From contig NZ_JAJCTD010000001.1 in assembly GCF_020564565.1 (NCBI RefSeq), positions 186,001 to 250,000 of the forward strand: a stretch of 64,000 nt of DNA. Direction: 5' to 3'. Of the stretch, positions 10,762 through 20,007 are shown piece after piece. This DNA is from Rhodobacter sp. Har01 (GTDB lineage Bacteria > Pseudomonadota > Alphaproteobacteria > Rhodobacterales > Rhodobacteraceae). Under the pieces are notes generated by a model. That model searched no databases, was not told where the DNA came from, and saw only the letters and a program-made list of their open reading frames with translations. A program made the position numbers and the translations under genes. Numbering within the stretch: position 1 is the first letter of the stretch; each line of letters begins with the position of its first letter.

Positions 10762-11526
10762 ATGACCGATCTCACCCCCCCGCATCTGCGCAGTTTCGAG
10801 GCCTCGGTCCTGACCGGCGATGCCACGCCCGAGGACCTGGAAACCCTGCGCAAGCGCAGCTCGGTCTATGTCTACGAATCCCCGGTGCGGCTATGGCACT
10901 GGGTGAACGCGCTGGCGATCACCGTTCTGGCGGTGACCGGCTACCTGATCGGGAAACCTCTGCCCAGCATGCAGATCAGCGAGGCGACGCACCAGTTTGT
11001 CATGGGCTACATCCGCTTTGCCCATTTCGCCGCCGGGATGATCCTGACCGTCGGCTTCTTCGGCCGCATCTACTGGGCCTTCATGGGCAACAGTCACGCC
11101 CGGCAGATGTTCATTCTGCCGATCACCAACCGGCGCTGGTGGTATGAGGTGTTCTACGAATTGCGCTGGTACATGTTCCTGGTGCCCGAGCCGAAGAAGT
11201 ATGTCGGCCACAACCCACTGGCGCATGCCGCCATGTTCTTCTTCATGACCCTGGGCATCACCTTCATGATGTTGACCGGCTGGGCGCTTTACGCCGAAGG
11301 CGCCGGGCAGGGCAGCCTGCCGGACACCTTCATGGGCTGGCTGCTGGGCCTGATCGGCAACAGCCAGATCCTGCACATGCTGCACCGCTTTGGCATGTGG
11401 TCGATGGTGATCTTCGTGCTGATCCACGTCTATGCGGCGATCCGCGAAGACATCATGTCCCGGCAATCCACGGTCTCGACCATGCTTTCGGGCCATCGCA
11501 CCTTCAAGGACGACCGACCGGACTGA
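10762..11526 (+). CDS. hupC: HupC, Ni/Fe-hydrogenase b-type cytochrome subunit
   Basis: Di-haem cytochrome b (254 aa) that anchors HupSL and passes electrons from H2 to ubiquinone. Four to five hydrophobic helices are visible, with haem-ligand-type histidines in VRLWHWVNALA, IRFAHFAAG and LHRFGMWSMVIFVLIHVYAA. The N-terminal segment of about 40 residues before the first helix is hydrophilic. It completes the SLEC structural operon. No hupD follows, unlike the canonical order; hupD is at 183-791 on the other strand. Confidence 0.94.
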   Translation: MTDLTPPHLRSFEASVLTGDATPEDLETLRKRSSVYVYESPVRLWHWVNALAITVLAVTGYLIGKPLPSMQISEATHQFVMGYIRFAHFAAGMILTVGFFGRIYWAFMGNSHARQMFILPITNRRWWYEVFYELRWYMFLVPEPKKYVGHNPLAHAAMFFFMTLGITFMMLTGWALYAEGAGQGSLPDTFMGWLLGLIGNSQILHMLHRFGMWSMVIFVLIHVYAAIREDIMSRQSTVSTMLSGHRTFKDDRPD

Positions 11527-11699
11527 ACGGCAGGCAGCCTCAGGCAGCACAGGCGGGGCCTGGTCGGCGTGACCGGGCCCTTCGCTTGCGGCCTTGCGAC
11601 CGGACGGCACATTGACTTCGCGCCGGCGCGGGGAAGACTTGCGCCAGGCGCCGCGGAAATTCCTGCCGCGGAGGCCAGACACATTTGCTGGGACAGATC

Positions 11700-14150
11700 A
11701 TGCCAGCCCAAGGATCGGTGCGGCTTGTCAAAGCCCTGATCGTCGTCGCGGCCGCTGCCTTTGCGGCCAAGGCCCATTCCGAAACCGTCGATCCCCAGGC
11801 CCTGCTGGCCGCGCTGTCGCCCGCCCTGGGCGGCGATTGCGCGCTGGCCGATCCGCCGCCGAAGGGGGCCGAGGTGTTGGCGATGATGGGCGCCCCTGCC
11901 GCCTGGGGCGCGCTGTGCCCGGCCGAGGGGCGGGCGGTCTTTGCCGCCGCCCTGCCGGCCGAAGCGGCCGCGGGGCGCTGGCTGGACACGCTGGCGATGC
12001 AGCTTCTGCTGACCAACGACGGACGGCCGGTCAGCTTGGCTGACCTGACCGGGCAGGTGTTGATCTCGGTCGCCGCGGGGCAGGGCGGGGCACTTGCGAT
12101 CGACCGCGCGCCGCTGCCCGATCCCGCCAAGCTGCCGGGGCTGCTGTTTTCGGGACAGGAAAGCGCCGACTGGCTGCCCATCGCCTATGCCGGCGGCAGC
12201 TTCGAGGAATTCGCCCGCTATGACAGCGATGCCTTCCTGGCCGATGTGCCGACCGGTCACGGCTGGGGCAATACCGGTATCTATTCCGCCGCTCCCGTGG
12301 TGCCGGTGCCCGACTTCGGCCAGGGCAAGGCCGTGCGTCTGCGGCTGCAGATGGACCCCGCAGCCACCACCGGCGCCATCTTCGCGCTGATCCCGGCCGA
12401 ACGGGCGGGCCAGGAGGAGTGGGGCGCGCATGTCCTGCGGCTGGGCTATGTCGAACCGGAAGGTGCCGCGAACGAGCTGGTTCTGTGGGAGCGGCAGCAG
12501 GAGCTGGGCCGCTTCACTGTCACCGACAAGGCGGTGCTCAAGGACCTGTCGCTGTGGCTGCGGCCGGACGGTTCCCTTACGGTCTCCGATGCCTCGGGCG
12601 CGGTGTTGATCCAGGCGCCAATGACCCATCTGACGGCGGGCAGCCTGCTGCACCTTTACGCCCTGGCCTCGGCGCCCAATCCCGAAGAGGCGGTGGCGCT
12701 GCGGCTGACCGGCCTGCGGCTGGAGGTGGTGGATCTGGACACCGGCCCAGATCCCGCCGCGGCCCTTGGCGATGCGCCCGAGACGGCGGTGCTGTTCGAC
12801 GGCACGCTTTCCGCCCCGCATTTCGCCCGGATCTGGGCGCATGGCGGCGACTTTGCCCGCGATGCCCGCATCATGGACGGCGCGCTGCGCGTTGCCGTGG
12901 CCGAGGGGAACGCCTGGGGCAAGGCGGGTTTCTACTCGCCCGAACCGCTGGTCTGGCTGGACCGGTTCACCGATGGGGCCGAGGCGCGGCTGGCCTTCGA
13001 CTTTGACGCGGCCGAAACCACCGGATTCATGATCGCGCTGTCCGGCACCACAACGATGAACGGCAACGACCCCTCGCTGCCACGCTTCATCCTGGCCTGG
13101 CGCAAGGGGGCCGACGGAATTGTCCGCGCGCTGCGCCACCTGGACTATGACCAGGACCTGCTTGAGGTCGAGGTGCCGCAAGGCATGCCCGCCCGCGTGG
13201 AACTGGTGCTGACGCCGATGGGCATCCAGGTGCAGGCCCCCGGCTTTCCAGACGAGGTGCTGCCCTGGCCGCTGCTGGCCGAAGGCCGCGGCCTGCGGCT
13301 GAGCATCTATTCCCACCCCGCGGCGGAGAACCTGCCGGTGTCGATGGTGCTGAAGCGCATCGAACTGACCCGCACCCCCGGCCGCGATCCGGGCGAGCCG
13401 ATCCCCGGCGTCGGCGCCGAGCCCTTGCCCGAGATCACCCTGTTCGACGGCAAGCCAGACCCGGCCTGGGTGCCGTTCTCGCTGGTCTATGACAAGACCT
13501 TCGACGACCTGACCGAATATCGCGACGGCTGGCTGGTGGCCGAGGTGCCGGCGATCGGCGGCTGGGGCCGCACCGGCCTGTTGTCCGACAAGCCGCTGAT
13601 GACCTTCGACCGCCGGCTGCAGATCACGCCCTACCGGCTGCGCTATACGCTCGACCCCGACCGCACCGACGGCTTTGCCACCCTGGTCTCGACCGTCCGG
13701 GCCGAGGACATGTGGGGCCAGCGCAACCTGCATATCGACCTGACCCGGATGATCCGCGGCCCGCGCGCCGGGCAGTGGAAGCTGACGGTGAACAGCAGCA
13801 ATGGCGACTGGACGCGCTATTTCAGCCCGGCCTGGATGGCGGCGCATTGGGATGGCCGGCTGGAGGTGGAGTTCGGCGACGGATGGGCGCGGGCGGTGCT
13901 GCCCGGAGCGGTGTCGATCCGCGGCACGGCCCCGATCTACGTCTTCGGCGAGTTTCACGTTCTGATGCAGTCGGTTGCCGCCGGCGACTATGACGGCGCC
14001 CGGATGGCGGTGGCGCGGCTGACCGGCGGCTGGGTCACGCCCCGGCTGATGGACCCGATCCAGCGCATGCAGCTTCTGGACGACGCCGATTTCGACCCCG
14101 CCGCCTTTCTCGACCTGCTGGGCGCCGACCTTTCGGAGGACCTGCCATGA
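11700..14150 (+). CDS. Secreted protein with three internal jelly-roll-like repeats, function unknown
   Basis: A large exported protein (816 aa from ATG 11700, preceded by GGGACAG; a TTG at 11685 is an alternative). A hydrophobic signal segment ends near KAHSE. After an N-terminal region of about 145 residues come three related modules at about residues 148-345, 364-560 and 580-760. Each opens with a pattern like LFDG....W and then DG.L...V....GWG..G.YS..PL. Module 1 reads GHGWGNTGIYS, module 2 EGNAWGKAGFYS and module 3 IGGWGRTGLLS. The pattern suggests a LamG/3-keto-disaccharide-hydrolase-like beta-sandwich, but no family is assigned. No catalytic motif is evident. It overlaps the next gene by ATGA. 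Confidence 0.7.
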   Translation: MPAQGSVRLVKALIVVAAAAFAAKAHSETVDPQALLAALSPALGGDCALADPPPKGAEVLAMMGAPAAWGALCPAEGRAVFAAALPAEAAAGRWLDTLAMQLLLTNDGRPVSLADLTGQVLISVAAGQGGALAIDRAPLPDPAKLPGLLFSGQESADWLPIAYAGGSFEEFARYDSDAFLADVPTGHGWGNTGIYSAAPVVPVPDFGQGKAVRLRLQMDPAATTGAIFALIPAERAGQEEWGAHVLRLGYVEPEGAANELVLWERQQELGRFTVTDKAVLKDLSLWLRPDGSLTVSDASGAVLIQAPMTHLTAGSLLHLYALASAPNPEEAVALRLTGLRLEVVDLDTGPDPAAALGDAPETAVLFDGTLSAPHFARIWAHGGDFARDARIMDGALRVAVAEGNAWGKAGFYSPEPLVWLDRFTDGAEARLAFDFDAAETTGFMIALSGTTTMNGNDPSLPRFILAWRKGADGIVRALRHLDYDQDLLEVEVPQGMPARVELVLTPMGIQVQAPGFPDEVLPWPLLAEGRGLRLSIYSHPAAENLPVSMVLKRIELTRTPGRDPGEPIPGVGAEPLPEITLFDGKPDPAWVPFSLVYDKTFDDLTEYRDGWLVAEVPAIGGWGRTGLLSDKPLMTFDRRLQITPYRLRYTLDPDRTDGFATLVSTVRAEDMWGQRNLHIDLTRMIRGPRAGQWKLTVNSSNGDWTRYFSPAWMAAHWDGRLEVEFGDGWARAVLPGAVSIRGTAPIYVFGEFHVLMQSVAAGDYDGARMAVARLTGGWVTPRLMDPIQRMQLLDDADFDPAAFLDLLGADLSEDLP

Positions 14151-16279
14151 CCCTGCGTTCGGCTGTCACTCTGGCGGCGGCTCTGGCGCTGGCCCTGGGC
14201 AGCGCTTCGACGGCCCAGGACAAGGCGCGTTCGGACCGCGAGCAGAAGGCCATCGCGGCGATGCTGGCGATGGGCCACAAGCGCCATCTTGACCTGATGA
14301 AGGAACTGGGGATCAAGCCCGAGGACGGCTATTTCGACTGCGTCTGCCAAAGCGCCGGCTATGGCAGCAGCACCACTGCGCAATTCTACCACCCCGACAC
14401 CATCGGCGAATTCAACAAGATGTATTCCTGCAGCCAGCCGGGAGAACCCTGCGTCGTCTCGGGGTTCGGCTGCACTCGCCACCCGCTGCCGACCGATCCG
14501 AAGATCTGGGACAGCTGTGCCAAAGGCCTGTCGCCGCTGGACGCGCTGATCAAGAGCCTGAAGGGGCGCGGCGACAAGTCGGCGGTGGATTACCGGCGCG
14601 AACTGGCGCAATGCCGCGCCAACTGGAACGCCGGCATCCTGGGCAACCCGGCGCTTGAGGCGCAGCAGGGCTACAAGTATCTGGCGCAGAACGGCGTGCC
14701 GGTGCTGGCGCCGCCGCCGGCGATGGCGGCCAAGATGAAGAAGGCCATTGAGGACGAGCGCGGCCGTCTGGCCGAGAAGATGAAGAAGGCCCAGAAGGAA
14801 GCCGAGGACGACTGGAAGAAGTTCCTCGCCAAGACCTATTTCGACAAGGTGATGAAGAACCCCGACACCTACATCGCCGCCGCCACCTTCGCCGAAGAGC
14901 TGATGAAGGCCGAACTGGCGGTGATGGAGGAAGACCTGGGCGTGGTGGCCAAGGAGTGGGAGGCCGTCCGCCGCATGGATCTGCCGCTGGACAAGCAGCG
15001 CGCGGCGCACGAGCGGTTCCGTACCAAAGAGGCCGAGGTGGCCGAGCGGCGCCGCCAGAACGACCTGCACCAGAAGGGTCTGGACCGCTACAAGGCCTGG
15101 GCCGAGGTGGGCGGCGACATCTACAAGATGGGCGAGAACTACAACAAGTTCTCGTCGGCCGAGATGCGCGACAAGGTCGAGATCGTCACCGACGTCACCG
15201 AGACGATGACCAAGTACTTCGGCAAATACCGCGACATGAAGGCCGAGGCGGTCGAGGAGCTGATGGAAAAGTGGCGCCCGGCGTCGAAGACCGTTGGCCT
15301 CTCGCCCAAGCGCATGGAGATGTACGAGAAGCTGGTCCAGCGCGGCGAGGCGCTGGACGCAGTGAACGACGCGATGAACGAGACGGTGAAGTTCGGCAAA
15401 TGGGGCGTCGCCGCCTATGACGGCTACAAGAAGTTCGAAACCCACATGGGGATGGTCGAAAAGCTGGCCGCCTCGGGCCGCTATACCGAGGCGCAGCGCT
15501 GGATGCTGACGGGCTTCAACGCCATGAGCGAGGTCACCAAGGCCGGCAAGGACTATCTGCCGCCCGGCATCTCCGACATGATGGGCTATTATGCCGACGC
15601 GATGGAGACCCCGGCCAAGTTCGACGCGCTGATCCGCGACATCGCCAACCGCGCCGACACCAATGCCGAAATCAAGGGCGACCAGGCCAATACTCCGGCG
15701 ATGAAGGCTTATCTGAACGACCACGGCAACGTCAGCCTGGACCGCGACGACTATCTGTTCCGCCAGGCGGGGCTGTCGGTCTACAAGATGGACCGCGCGG
15801 ACAAGGGCCATGAATTTGTGCTGCTGCCCAAGGCCGAGGGGCCGCCGATCTATCTGAACGGCGGCAACTACAAGCTTCTGGCCGAGGCGGCCTATCTCTG
15901 GCCCATCGTTCATGATGGCAGCCGGATGACCGATCTGGACATGTACCAGATGACCTATGCCCTGGCCGAAGGCGGCAAGCTGAAGATCGACGATCTGCGG
16001 AACAAGGCCGAGGCCAAGCTGAAGGCAGCTGCGGCGGATCAGAAGATCGCCGACATGTACGGCAAGAAGAAGCTGGAAGAGGGCGACGCAAGTCGCTGGT
16101 ATGACTTCGTTCGGGCGATGAACGCCGCGTTGCCGGGGAAATGCACGCTGGACGCCAAGACGCAGAAGGCGCTGTTCGGCCGCTATCTTCAGGAGACCGA
16201 GCGCGGCGCGGTGCTGGATTGGCTTACCAAACGCGGCACGGCCCTAAAGCTGGCCGAAAGCGGGGCGGGCGACAAGTGA
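14147..16279 (+). CDS. Secreted Cys-rich/coiled-coil protein, function unknown
   Basis: Exported protein of 710 aa with a signal peptide ending near STAQD. Residues 60-160 form a cysteine-rich domain with Cys65, 67, 95, 102, 109, 124 and 156; an eighth Cys lies near residue 666 (PGKCTLD). The even count suggests disulfides in the periplasm. From about 195 to 330 the sequence is strongly charged and helical (runs of KMKKA, EEL, ERRRQ), consistent with a coiled coil. The remainder is helical with scattered aromatic residues. I recognise no family. The start overlaps the stop of the upstream gene and the downstream gene begins 14 bases later, so it is the middle of a three-gene operon. Confidence 0.68.
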   Translation: MTLRSAVTLAAALALALGSASTAQDKARSDREQKAIAAMLAMGHKRHLDLMKELGIKPEDGYFDCVCQSAGYGSSTTAQFYHPDTIGEFNKMYSCSQPGEPCVVSGFGCTRHPLPTDPKIWDSCAKGLSPLDALIKSLKGRGDKSAVDYRRELAQCRANWNAGILGNPALEAQQGYKYLAQNGVPVLAPPPAMAAKMKKAIEDERGRLAEKMKKAQKEAEDDWKKFLAKTYFDKVMKNPDTYIAAATFAEELMKAELAVMEEDLGVVAKEWEAVRRMDLPLDKQRAAHERFRTKEAEVAERRRQNDLHQKGLDRYKAWAEVGGDIYKMGENYNKFSSAEMRDKVEIVTDVTETMTKYFGKYRDMKAEAVEELMEKWRPASKTVGLSPKRMEMYEKLVQRGEALDAVNDAMNETVKFGKWGVAAYDGYKKFETHMGMVEKLAASGRYTEAQRWMLTGFNAMSEVTKAGKDYLPPGISDMMGYYADAMETPAKFDALIRDIANRADTNAEIKGDQANTPAMKAYLNDHGNVSLDRDDYLFRQAGLSVYKMDRADKGHEFVLLPKAEGPPIYLNGGNYKLLAEAAYLWPIVHDGSRMTDLDMYQMTYALAEGGKLKIDDLRNKAEAKLKAAAADQKIADMYGKKKLEEGDASRWYDFVRAMNAALPGKCTLDAKTQKALFGRYLQETERGAVLDWLTKRGTALKLAESGAGDK

Positions 16280-16293
16280 AGGAGCCGTGGGCG

Positions 16294-18315
16294 ATGCGGA
16301 TCAGGCAGGCGATCCTTTCCGGGCTTGGTGCGGCGGTCTGCGCCACGGGCGCGCTGGCCGAGGTGCCCGAAGGCTGGATCAGCTTTGACATGGCCGGCGT
16401 GGTCTACGCCCTGCCGCCCGACTGGGCGCAGGTCGAAGACGGTGACCGGCTGGACGGGTTCATGAAGGGCGATCCCTCGGTGCCCTCGGGTCTGGGCTTC
16501 GGCATCGGGCTGGACGACGACGGACAGGAGTATCTGGACGAGGTCACCGCGACCCCGGCCGCGGTCGTCACGCTGGACGGGGTGGCTTTCGACCGTTGGA
16601 CCTTTACCGCCGACAGCGACGGGATGAAGGGTGAGGGCGAGGTCTATGTCTCGACCGACCCGCTGGACGACGGCGACCGGCTGGTGCTGCTGCTGTCGGC
16701 GCTGAACACGCCCTTTGCCGAGGGGGCCACCGACTACGCCGCGATTCTGGCCACGCTGGACCTGCCGGAAGCCGGCCGCGCGGAACCCGCGCCAGAGACG
16801 GGTGCAGCCGATCCGGCGCCGGCGACGGCGACCGAGGCAGGCGCTGCGCTGGGCGGGGTGCTGGCGGTCAGCCTGCCTGAAGGCTGGTACCGGCTGGGCG
16901 ACGATGTGGCCGAGCAGCTCGTGCTGATGCCGGTCTCGGCGCAGGGCACGGTTACGCTGGCGCGCGGGCAAGCGGCGCAGGCTCTGGCGACCGAGGCCCC
17001 CGCCGGCGCCACCGCTTTCGACGGCGAACTCCTGGGCCAGAAGGCCCGGGTGACAAGCTGGGACGGCAGCCTGGCCGAATTCAGCGATGGGGTGACCTTC
17101 CGCCCCGGCAGCTACCGGCTGTACCAGCTGGCGACCTGCCTGCCGGGCGACGAGCCGCTGGCGGTGCTGGTCGGCGGGGTCGAAGCGTTCCACAATGGCA
17201 CCGAGTTGAAAGCCGTCCTGGCCGGCCTGACGCTGACGCTGCCTTCGGGGTCGGCGGCCTGTCCGGCTGCCGCAGCGGCGCCGAAGACGGCCGCTGCCAA
17301 ACCCGCAGCGGTGGCCGAGCCCGCCCCCGAACCTGCCCCCGAACTGGCCCCCGAGCCAGCGGCCGAACCGCAGCCGGTTGCGGAAGCACCCGCTCCGGCG
17401 CTGGGCACGCCGCCTCCGCCGCCACCGGACCAGGGCGAACCGGCCTGGGCCGAAGACAGCATCACCGCCTCGTCCGAGGGCTGGTCTTTGTATCAGAACG
17501 GCCGCTACGGCACCTTCATCGAGTATCCTTCCAGCTATTTCACCCCCGACGCCCTGCCGACCAATGGCGACGGGCGCAGCTTTGCCTCGGTCGACGGCCA
17601 GGCCCGGTTCTACGTCTTTGCGCAATGGAACGTGCTGGCGCTGGACGAGGCCGGGCTGATCGCCGAGGACAAGAAGCTGATGCCCGATGCGCAGATCACC
17701 TATGAACGCGCCGGGCCGGGCTGGTATGTGCTGTCGGGCCTGAAGGGGGCGGACATCTTCTATCGCCGGGTGCTGGTGGAATGGCCCGACGGCCTGGTCC
17801 GGGTGTTCGAGATCAGCTACCCGCAGGCCCGTGCCGCCGAATTCGATGCCACTGTCACCTACATGTCGCAAAGCTTCGGCCCCGGAACCAGCCCCGGCAG
17901 CCCGATGGACGACGGTGCCGCCGGCAGCGTGTCCGGCGGCGTGACCTTGGGTGAGCTCTTCACCCCGCCGCGCGGCACCGCCGACCGTTCGGCCATTCTG
18001 GACGCAGCCCGGGTGCCGGTCGAATCCCTGCTGGGTCGGAAGGTGCTGTTCCAGATTTCGGTGCTGCGGACCGATGGCGCCTGGGCCTATCTGCAGGCGA
18101 CGCCGCTGGCGCCCGGCGGCGGACCGTTCGACTGGTCGCGCACGCCCTATGCACAGGACTGGGCCAACGACATGATGAGTGACGTCATCATGGTTCTGCT
18201 GACCAACGACGGCAGCGGCTGGGTGGCGCTGGACACCATCGTCGGCCCGACCGACGTGGCCTGGTACGGCTGGACCGACAGCTACGGCCTGCCCGAGGCT
18301 CTGTTCCTGCCCTGA
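16294..18315 (+). CDS. Secreted multidomain protein with Pro/Ala linker, function unknown
   Basis: Exported protein of 673 aa starting MRIRQAILSG with a signal peptide ending GALAE. I choose ATG 16294 because AAGGAG lies nine bases upstream. Two related N-terminal modules (about 23-160 and 180-325) each begin with a PEGW motif and contain an F-D-x2-x-LG/RW-type core. A Pro/Ala/Glu-rich linker (about 328-405, ending in six prolines) separates them from a third module containing SFASVDGQARFYVFAQWN and a C-terminal domain ending in DVAWYGWTDSYGLPEALFLP. The extracytoplasmic linker recalls surface-attached proteins. No catalytic residues recognised. Its genetic partners are the two preceding secreted proteins. 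Confidence 0.68.
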   Translation: MRIRQAILSGLGAAVCATGALAEVPEGWISFDMAGVVYALPPDWAQVEDGDRLDGFMKGDPSVPSGLGFGIGLDDDGQEYLDEVTATPAAVVTLDGVAFDRWTFTADSDGMKGEGEVYVSTDPLDDGDRLVLLLSALNTPFAEGATDYAAILATLDLPEAGRAEPAPETGAADPAPATATEAGAALGGVLAVSLPEGWYRLGDDVAEQLVLMPVSAQGTVTLARGQAAQALATEAPAGATAFDGELLGQKARVTSWDGSLAEFSDGVTFRPGSYRLYQLATCLPGDEPLAVLVGGVEAFHNGTELKAVLAGLTLTLPSGSAACPAAAAAPKTAAAKPAAVAEPAPEPAPELAPEPAAEPQPVAEAPAPALGTPPPPPPDQGEPAWAEDSITASSEGWSLYQNGRYGTFIEYPSSYFTPDALPTNGDGRSFASVDGQARFYVFAQWNVLALDEAGLIAEDKKLMPDAQITYERAGPGWYVLSGLKGADIFYRRVLVEWPDGLVRVFEISYPQARAAEFDATVTYMSQSFGPGTSPGSPMDDGAAGSVSGGVTLGELFTPPRGTADRSAILDAARVPVESLLGRKVLFQISVLRTDGAWAYLQATPLAPGGGPFDWSRTPYAQDWANDMMSDVIMVLLTNDGSGWVALDTIVGPTDVAWYGWTDSYGLPEALFLP

Positions 18316-18721
18316 GCGGCGCAGCGACGGAGCTGAGGCATAGACCGGGCGCAAGGATGGCGCGATGGAGCGTCAGGCCATGCCGCGGATTGCGGACCGG
18401 CCGGCCGCGGTGGCATGGCCGGGGCGCCGTGGTCCGCGTTGTCCCCCTGGTGCCCGCCGGGCCATCCGGGCGCGCGATCGGGTCGAGCGGGGCCAGGCGG
18501 TCCTGAGCGGTTGCTGTGTGAAGACCAGGGCATCGAACGCCCAGCCGCCTGCCGGGAATCCGCGCTCTGAACCGGCCCGGCAGAATTGGCCGTTTTGCCT
18601 CCATTCGAACCGCAATCAGCATGGGCGGAAATGATTTCGGGAACCGAATTGTCCGACGCTGCGTTGTTCCCGCAGTCCGAGGCAGAATTCGCATCGGCCC
18701 AAATCATGCAGGAAACGCAAA
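18316..18721. other. 406-base intergenic region, no gene recognised
   Basis: Downstream of the three-gene secreted operon. Open frames here lack a ribosome-binding site and any recognisable family, so I call none. The last 150 bases are less GC-rich than the rest and probably contain the promoter of the 18722 gene; AGGAAACGCAAA precedes its ATG. No clear -35/-10 pair, RNA gene or repeat was seen. Confidence 0.4.
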
Positions 18722-19207
18722 ATGAACAAGCTCTTGATCGCTCTTTTCGCCACCTCCGCCCTTTCCGGCGCGGCTTTCGCGCAGGACATGCCGATGGTGA
18801 AGGAAATCGACGTGACCATCGACATGACGGCGATCACCAACGCCAAGGCGGCGGACTACTGGAAGGCGGTCGAGACCGATCTCGAGGCCGCGATCCTGTC
18901 GCGCGTGACTGACCGCATGGCCGAAGACGGCTCGACCATCCTGGTCGATCTCAGCGAGGTCGAACTGGCGAACGGCTTCACCGAGGCAGCGGGCCTTGAG
19001 GATTCGGTCCTGAAAGGCATGGTTCACCAGCAGCCGGACACCGACAACAGCAAGTACGAAAGCTATGAGCTGACGGTGGACTACAAGCTGGCTGCGCCGC
19101 TGCTGGGCGAGGGGTTCGATCCGGCCGCCAGCGCCGAAGACGCCAAACGCGCCTATGTCGCGCTGGTCGACACCTTTGCTGACCAGGTGGTCGCAAATCT
19201 GAAGTGA
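18722..19207 (+). CDS. Small secreted protein, function unknown
   Basis: A 161-aa protein with a classical Sec signal peptide (MNKLLIALFATSALSGAAFA, cleavage before QDMP). The mature part is acidic, lacks cysteine and membrane segments, and looks like a compact alpha/beta domain of about 140 residues (EIDVTIDMTAITNAKAADYW; DSVLKGMVHQQPDTDNSKYE; YELTVDYKLAAPLLG). I do not recognise the family. It is a single gene, with its own upstream gap and a GAAA-loop hairpin about 30 bases after the stop, so it is probably transcribed alone. Confidence 0.75.
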   Translation: MNKLLIALFATSALSGAAFAQDMPMVKEIDVTIDMTAITNAKAADYWKAVETDLEAAILSRVTDRMAEDGSTILVDLSEVELANGFTEAAGLEDSVLKGMVHQQPDTDNSKYESYELTVDYKLAAPLLGEGFDPAASAEDAKRAYVALVDTFADQVVANLK

Positions 19208-19237
19208 CGGGCCGACCGGTCAAGAACGTGAAGCGTG

Positions 19238-19263
19238 ATGCGCTCGCCGAAAGGCGGGCGCAT
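19238..19263 (+). terminator. Hairpin with GAAA tetraloop after the 18722 gene
   Basis: ATGCGCTCGCC (19238-19248), loop GAAA, GGCGGGCGCAT (19253-19263): an 11-bp stem with one G-T pair, 31 bases after the stop. There is no strong T-tract, so it may stabilise the 3' end rather than act as a classical intrinsic terminator. Confidence 0.5.
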
Positions 19264-19407
19264 ATTCCGGTCTTGAACGTCTGATTGAATGGGCAGGGGC
19301 GGGCCGCAAACAATTCGGCAGCCTACCGGAATCAAGACGCGAATTGCGCCGGAAATACACCCTGAAATCACAAGAAGGCAGCGACGGTCGCAGCAAAGCG
19401 CTTCCGT

Positions 19408-20007
19408 CTATTCCCCCCCGGTTCCCGAAGTCGTGCCCCAGGCCTTGGCCACCGGAGGCGCCAGGCGCAACAGATCGACGGCACGGGCGGCGATCTGCGC
19501 GGTGATCTCGGCGGTGGTGGCGGGCTTCAGGTAGAAGGCCGGCACCGGCGGCAGCACGATCGCCCCCATCTCGGTGACGCTTGTCATGTTGCGCAGGTGC
19601 GCCAGCGTCAACGGCGCCTCGCGCGCCAGCAGGACCAGCGGGCGGCGTTCCTTCAGTTGCACCCCGGCGGCGCGCGTCAGCAGGTTGTCGTCCAGGCCCG
19701 CCGCAATGGCCGCAAGGCTGCGCATCGAACAGGGCACGACGATCATCCCCGCCACCGGACAGGACCCCGATGCGATGGCCGCGCCGAGGTTGCCGATGGC
19801 GTGGACGCGCGTCGCCAGGGCGCGCAGCGCGTCCTGCGCGGCGGCCCCGCATTCCAGCGCCAGCGTCTTCTCGGCCATGGGCGACAGCACCAGGTCGATC
19901 TCGACCCCCAGCCCGTGCAGGATGGCGGCGCAATCTACCGCCAGCGCCGCGCCCGACGCGCCCGAGACGCCAAGCACCACGCGCGCAGAAGTCTTGGGGG
20001 CGGTCAT
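19408..20007 (-). CDS. ubiX: UbiX, flavin prenyltransferase
   Basis: UbiX/Pad1-family enzyme of 199 aa that makes prenylated FMN, the cofactor of UbiD. The start VVLGVSGASGAALA is the family nucleotide-binding loop. VVPCSMRSLAAIAAGLDDNLLTRA and LKERRPLVLLAREAPLTLAHLRNM carry the FMN- and dimethylallyl-phosphate-binding residues. It follows ubiD with a four-base overlap on the same strand, so cofactor synthase and decarboxylase are co-produced. Acts in the cytoplasm on the route to ubiquinone. Confidence 0.94.
   Translation of the reverse strand: MTAPKTSARVVLGVSGASGAALAVDCAAILHGLGVEIDLVLSPMAEKTLALECGAAAQDALRALATRVHAIGNLGAAIASGSCPVAGMIVVPCSMRSLAAIAAGLDDNLLTRAAGVQLKERRPLVLLAREAPLTLAHLRNMTSVTEMGAIVLPPVPAFYLKPATTAEITAQIAARAVDLLRLAPPVAKAWGTTSGTGGE

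Noticed and set aside
18316..18721. Small protein-coding frames in the 406-base gap
   Set aside because: Frames on both strands lack ribosome-binding sites and show Arg/Pro-rich composition typical of noncoding high-GC DNA.
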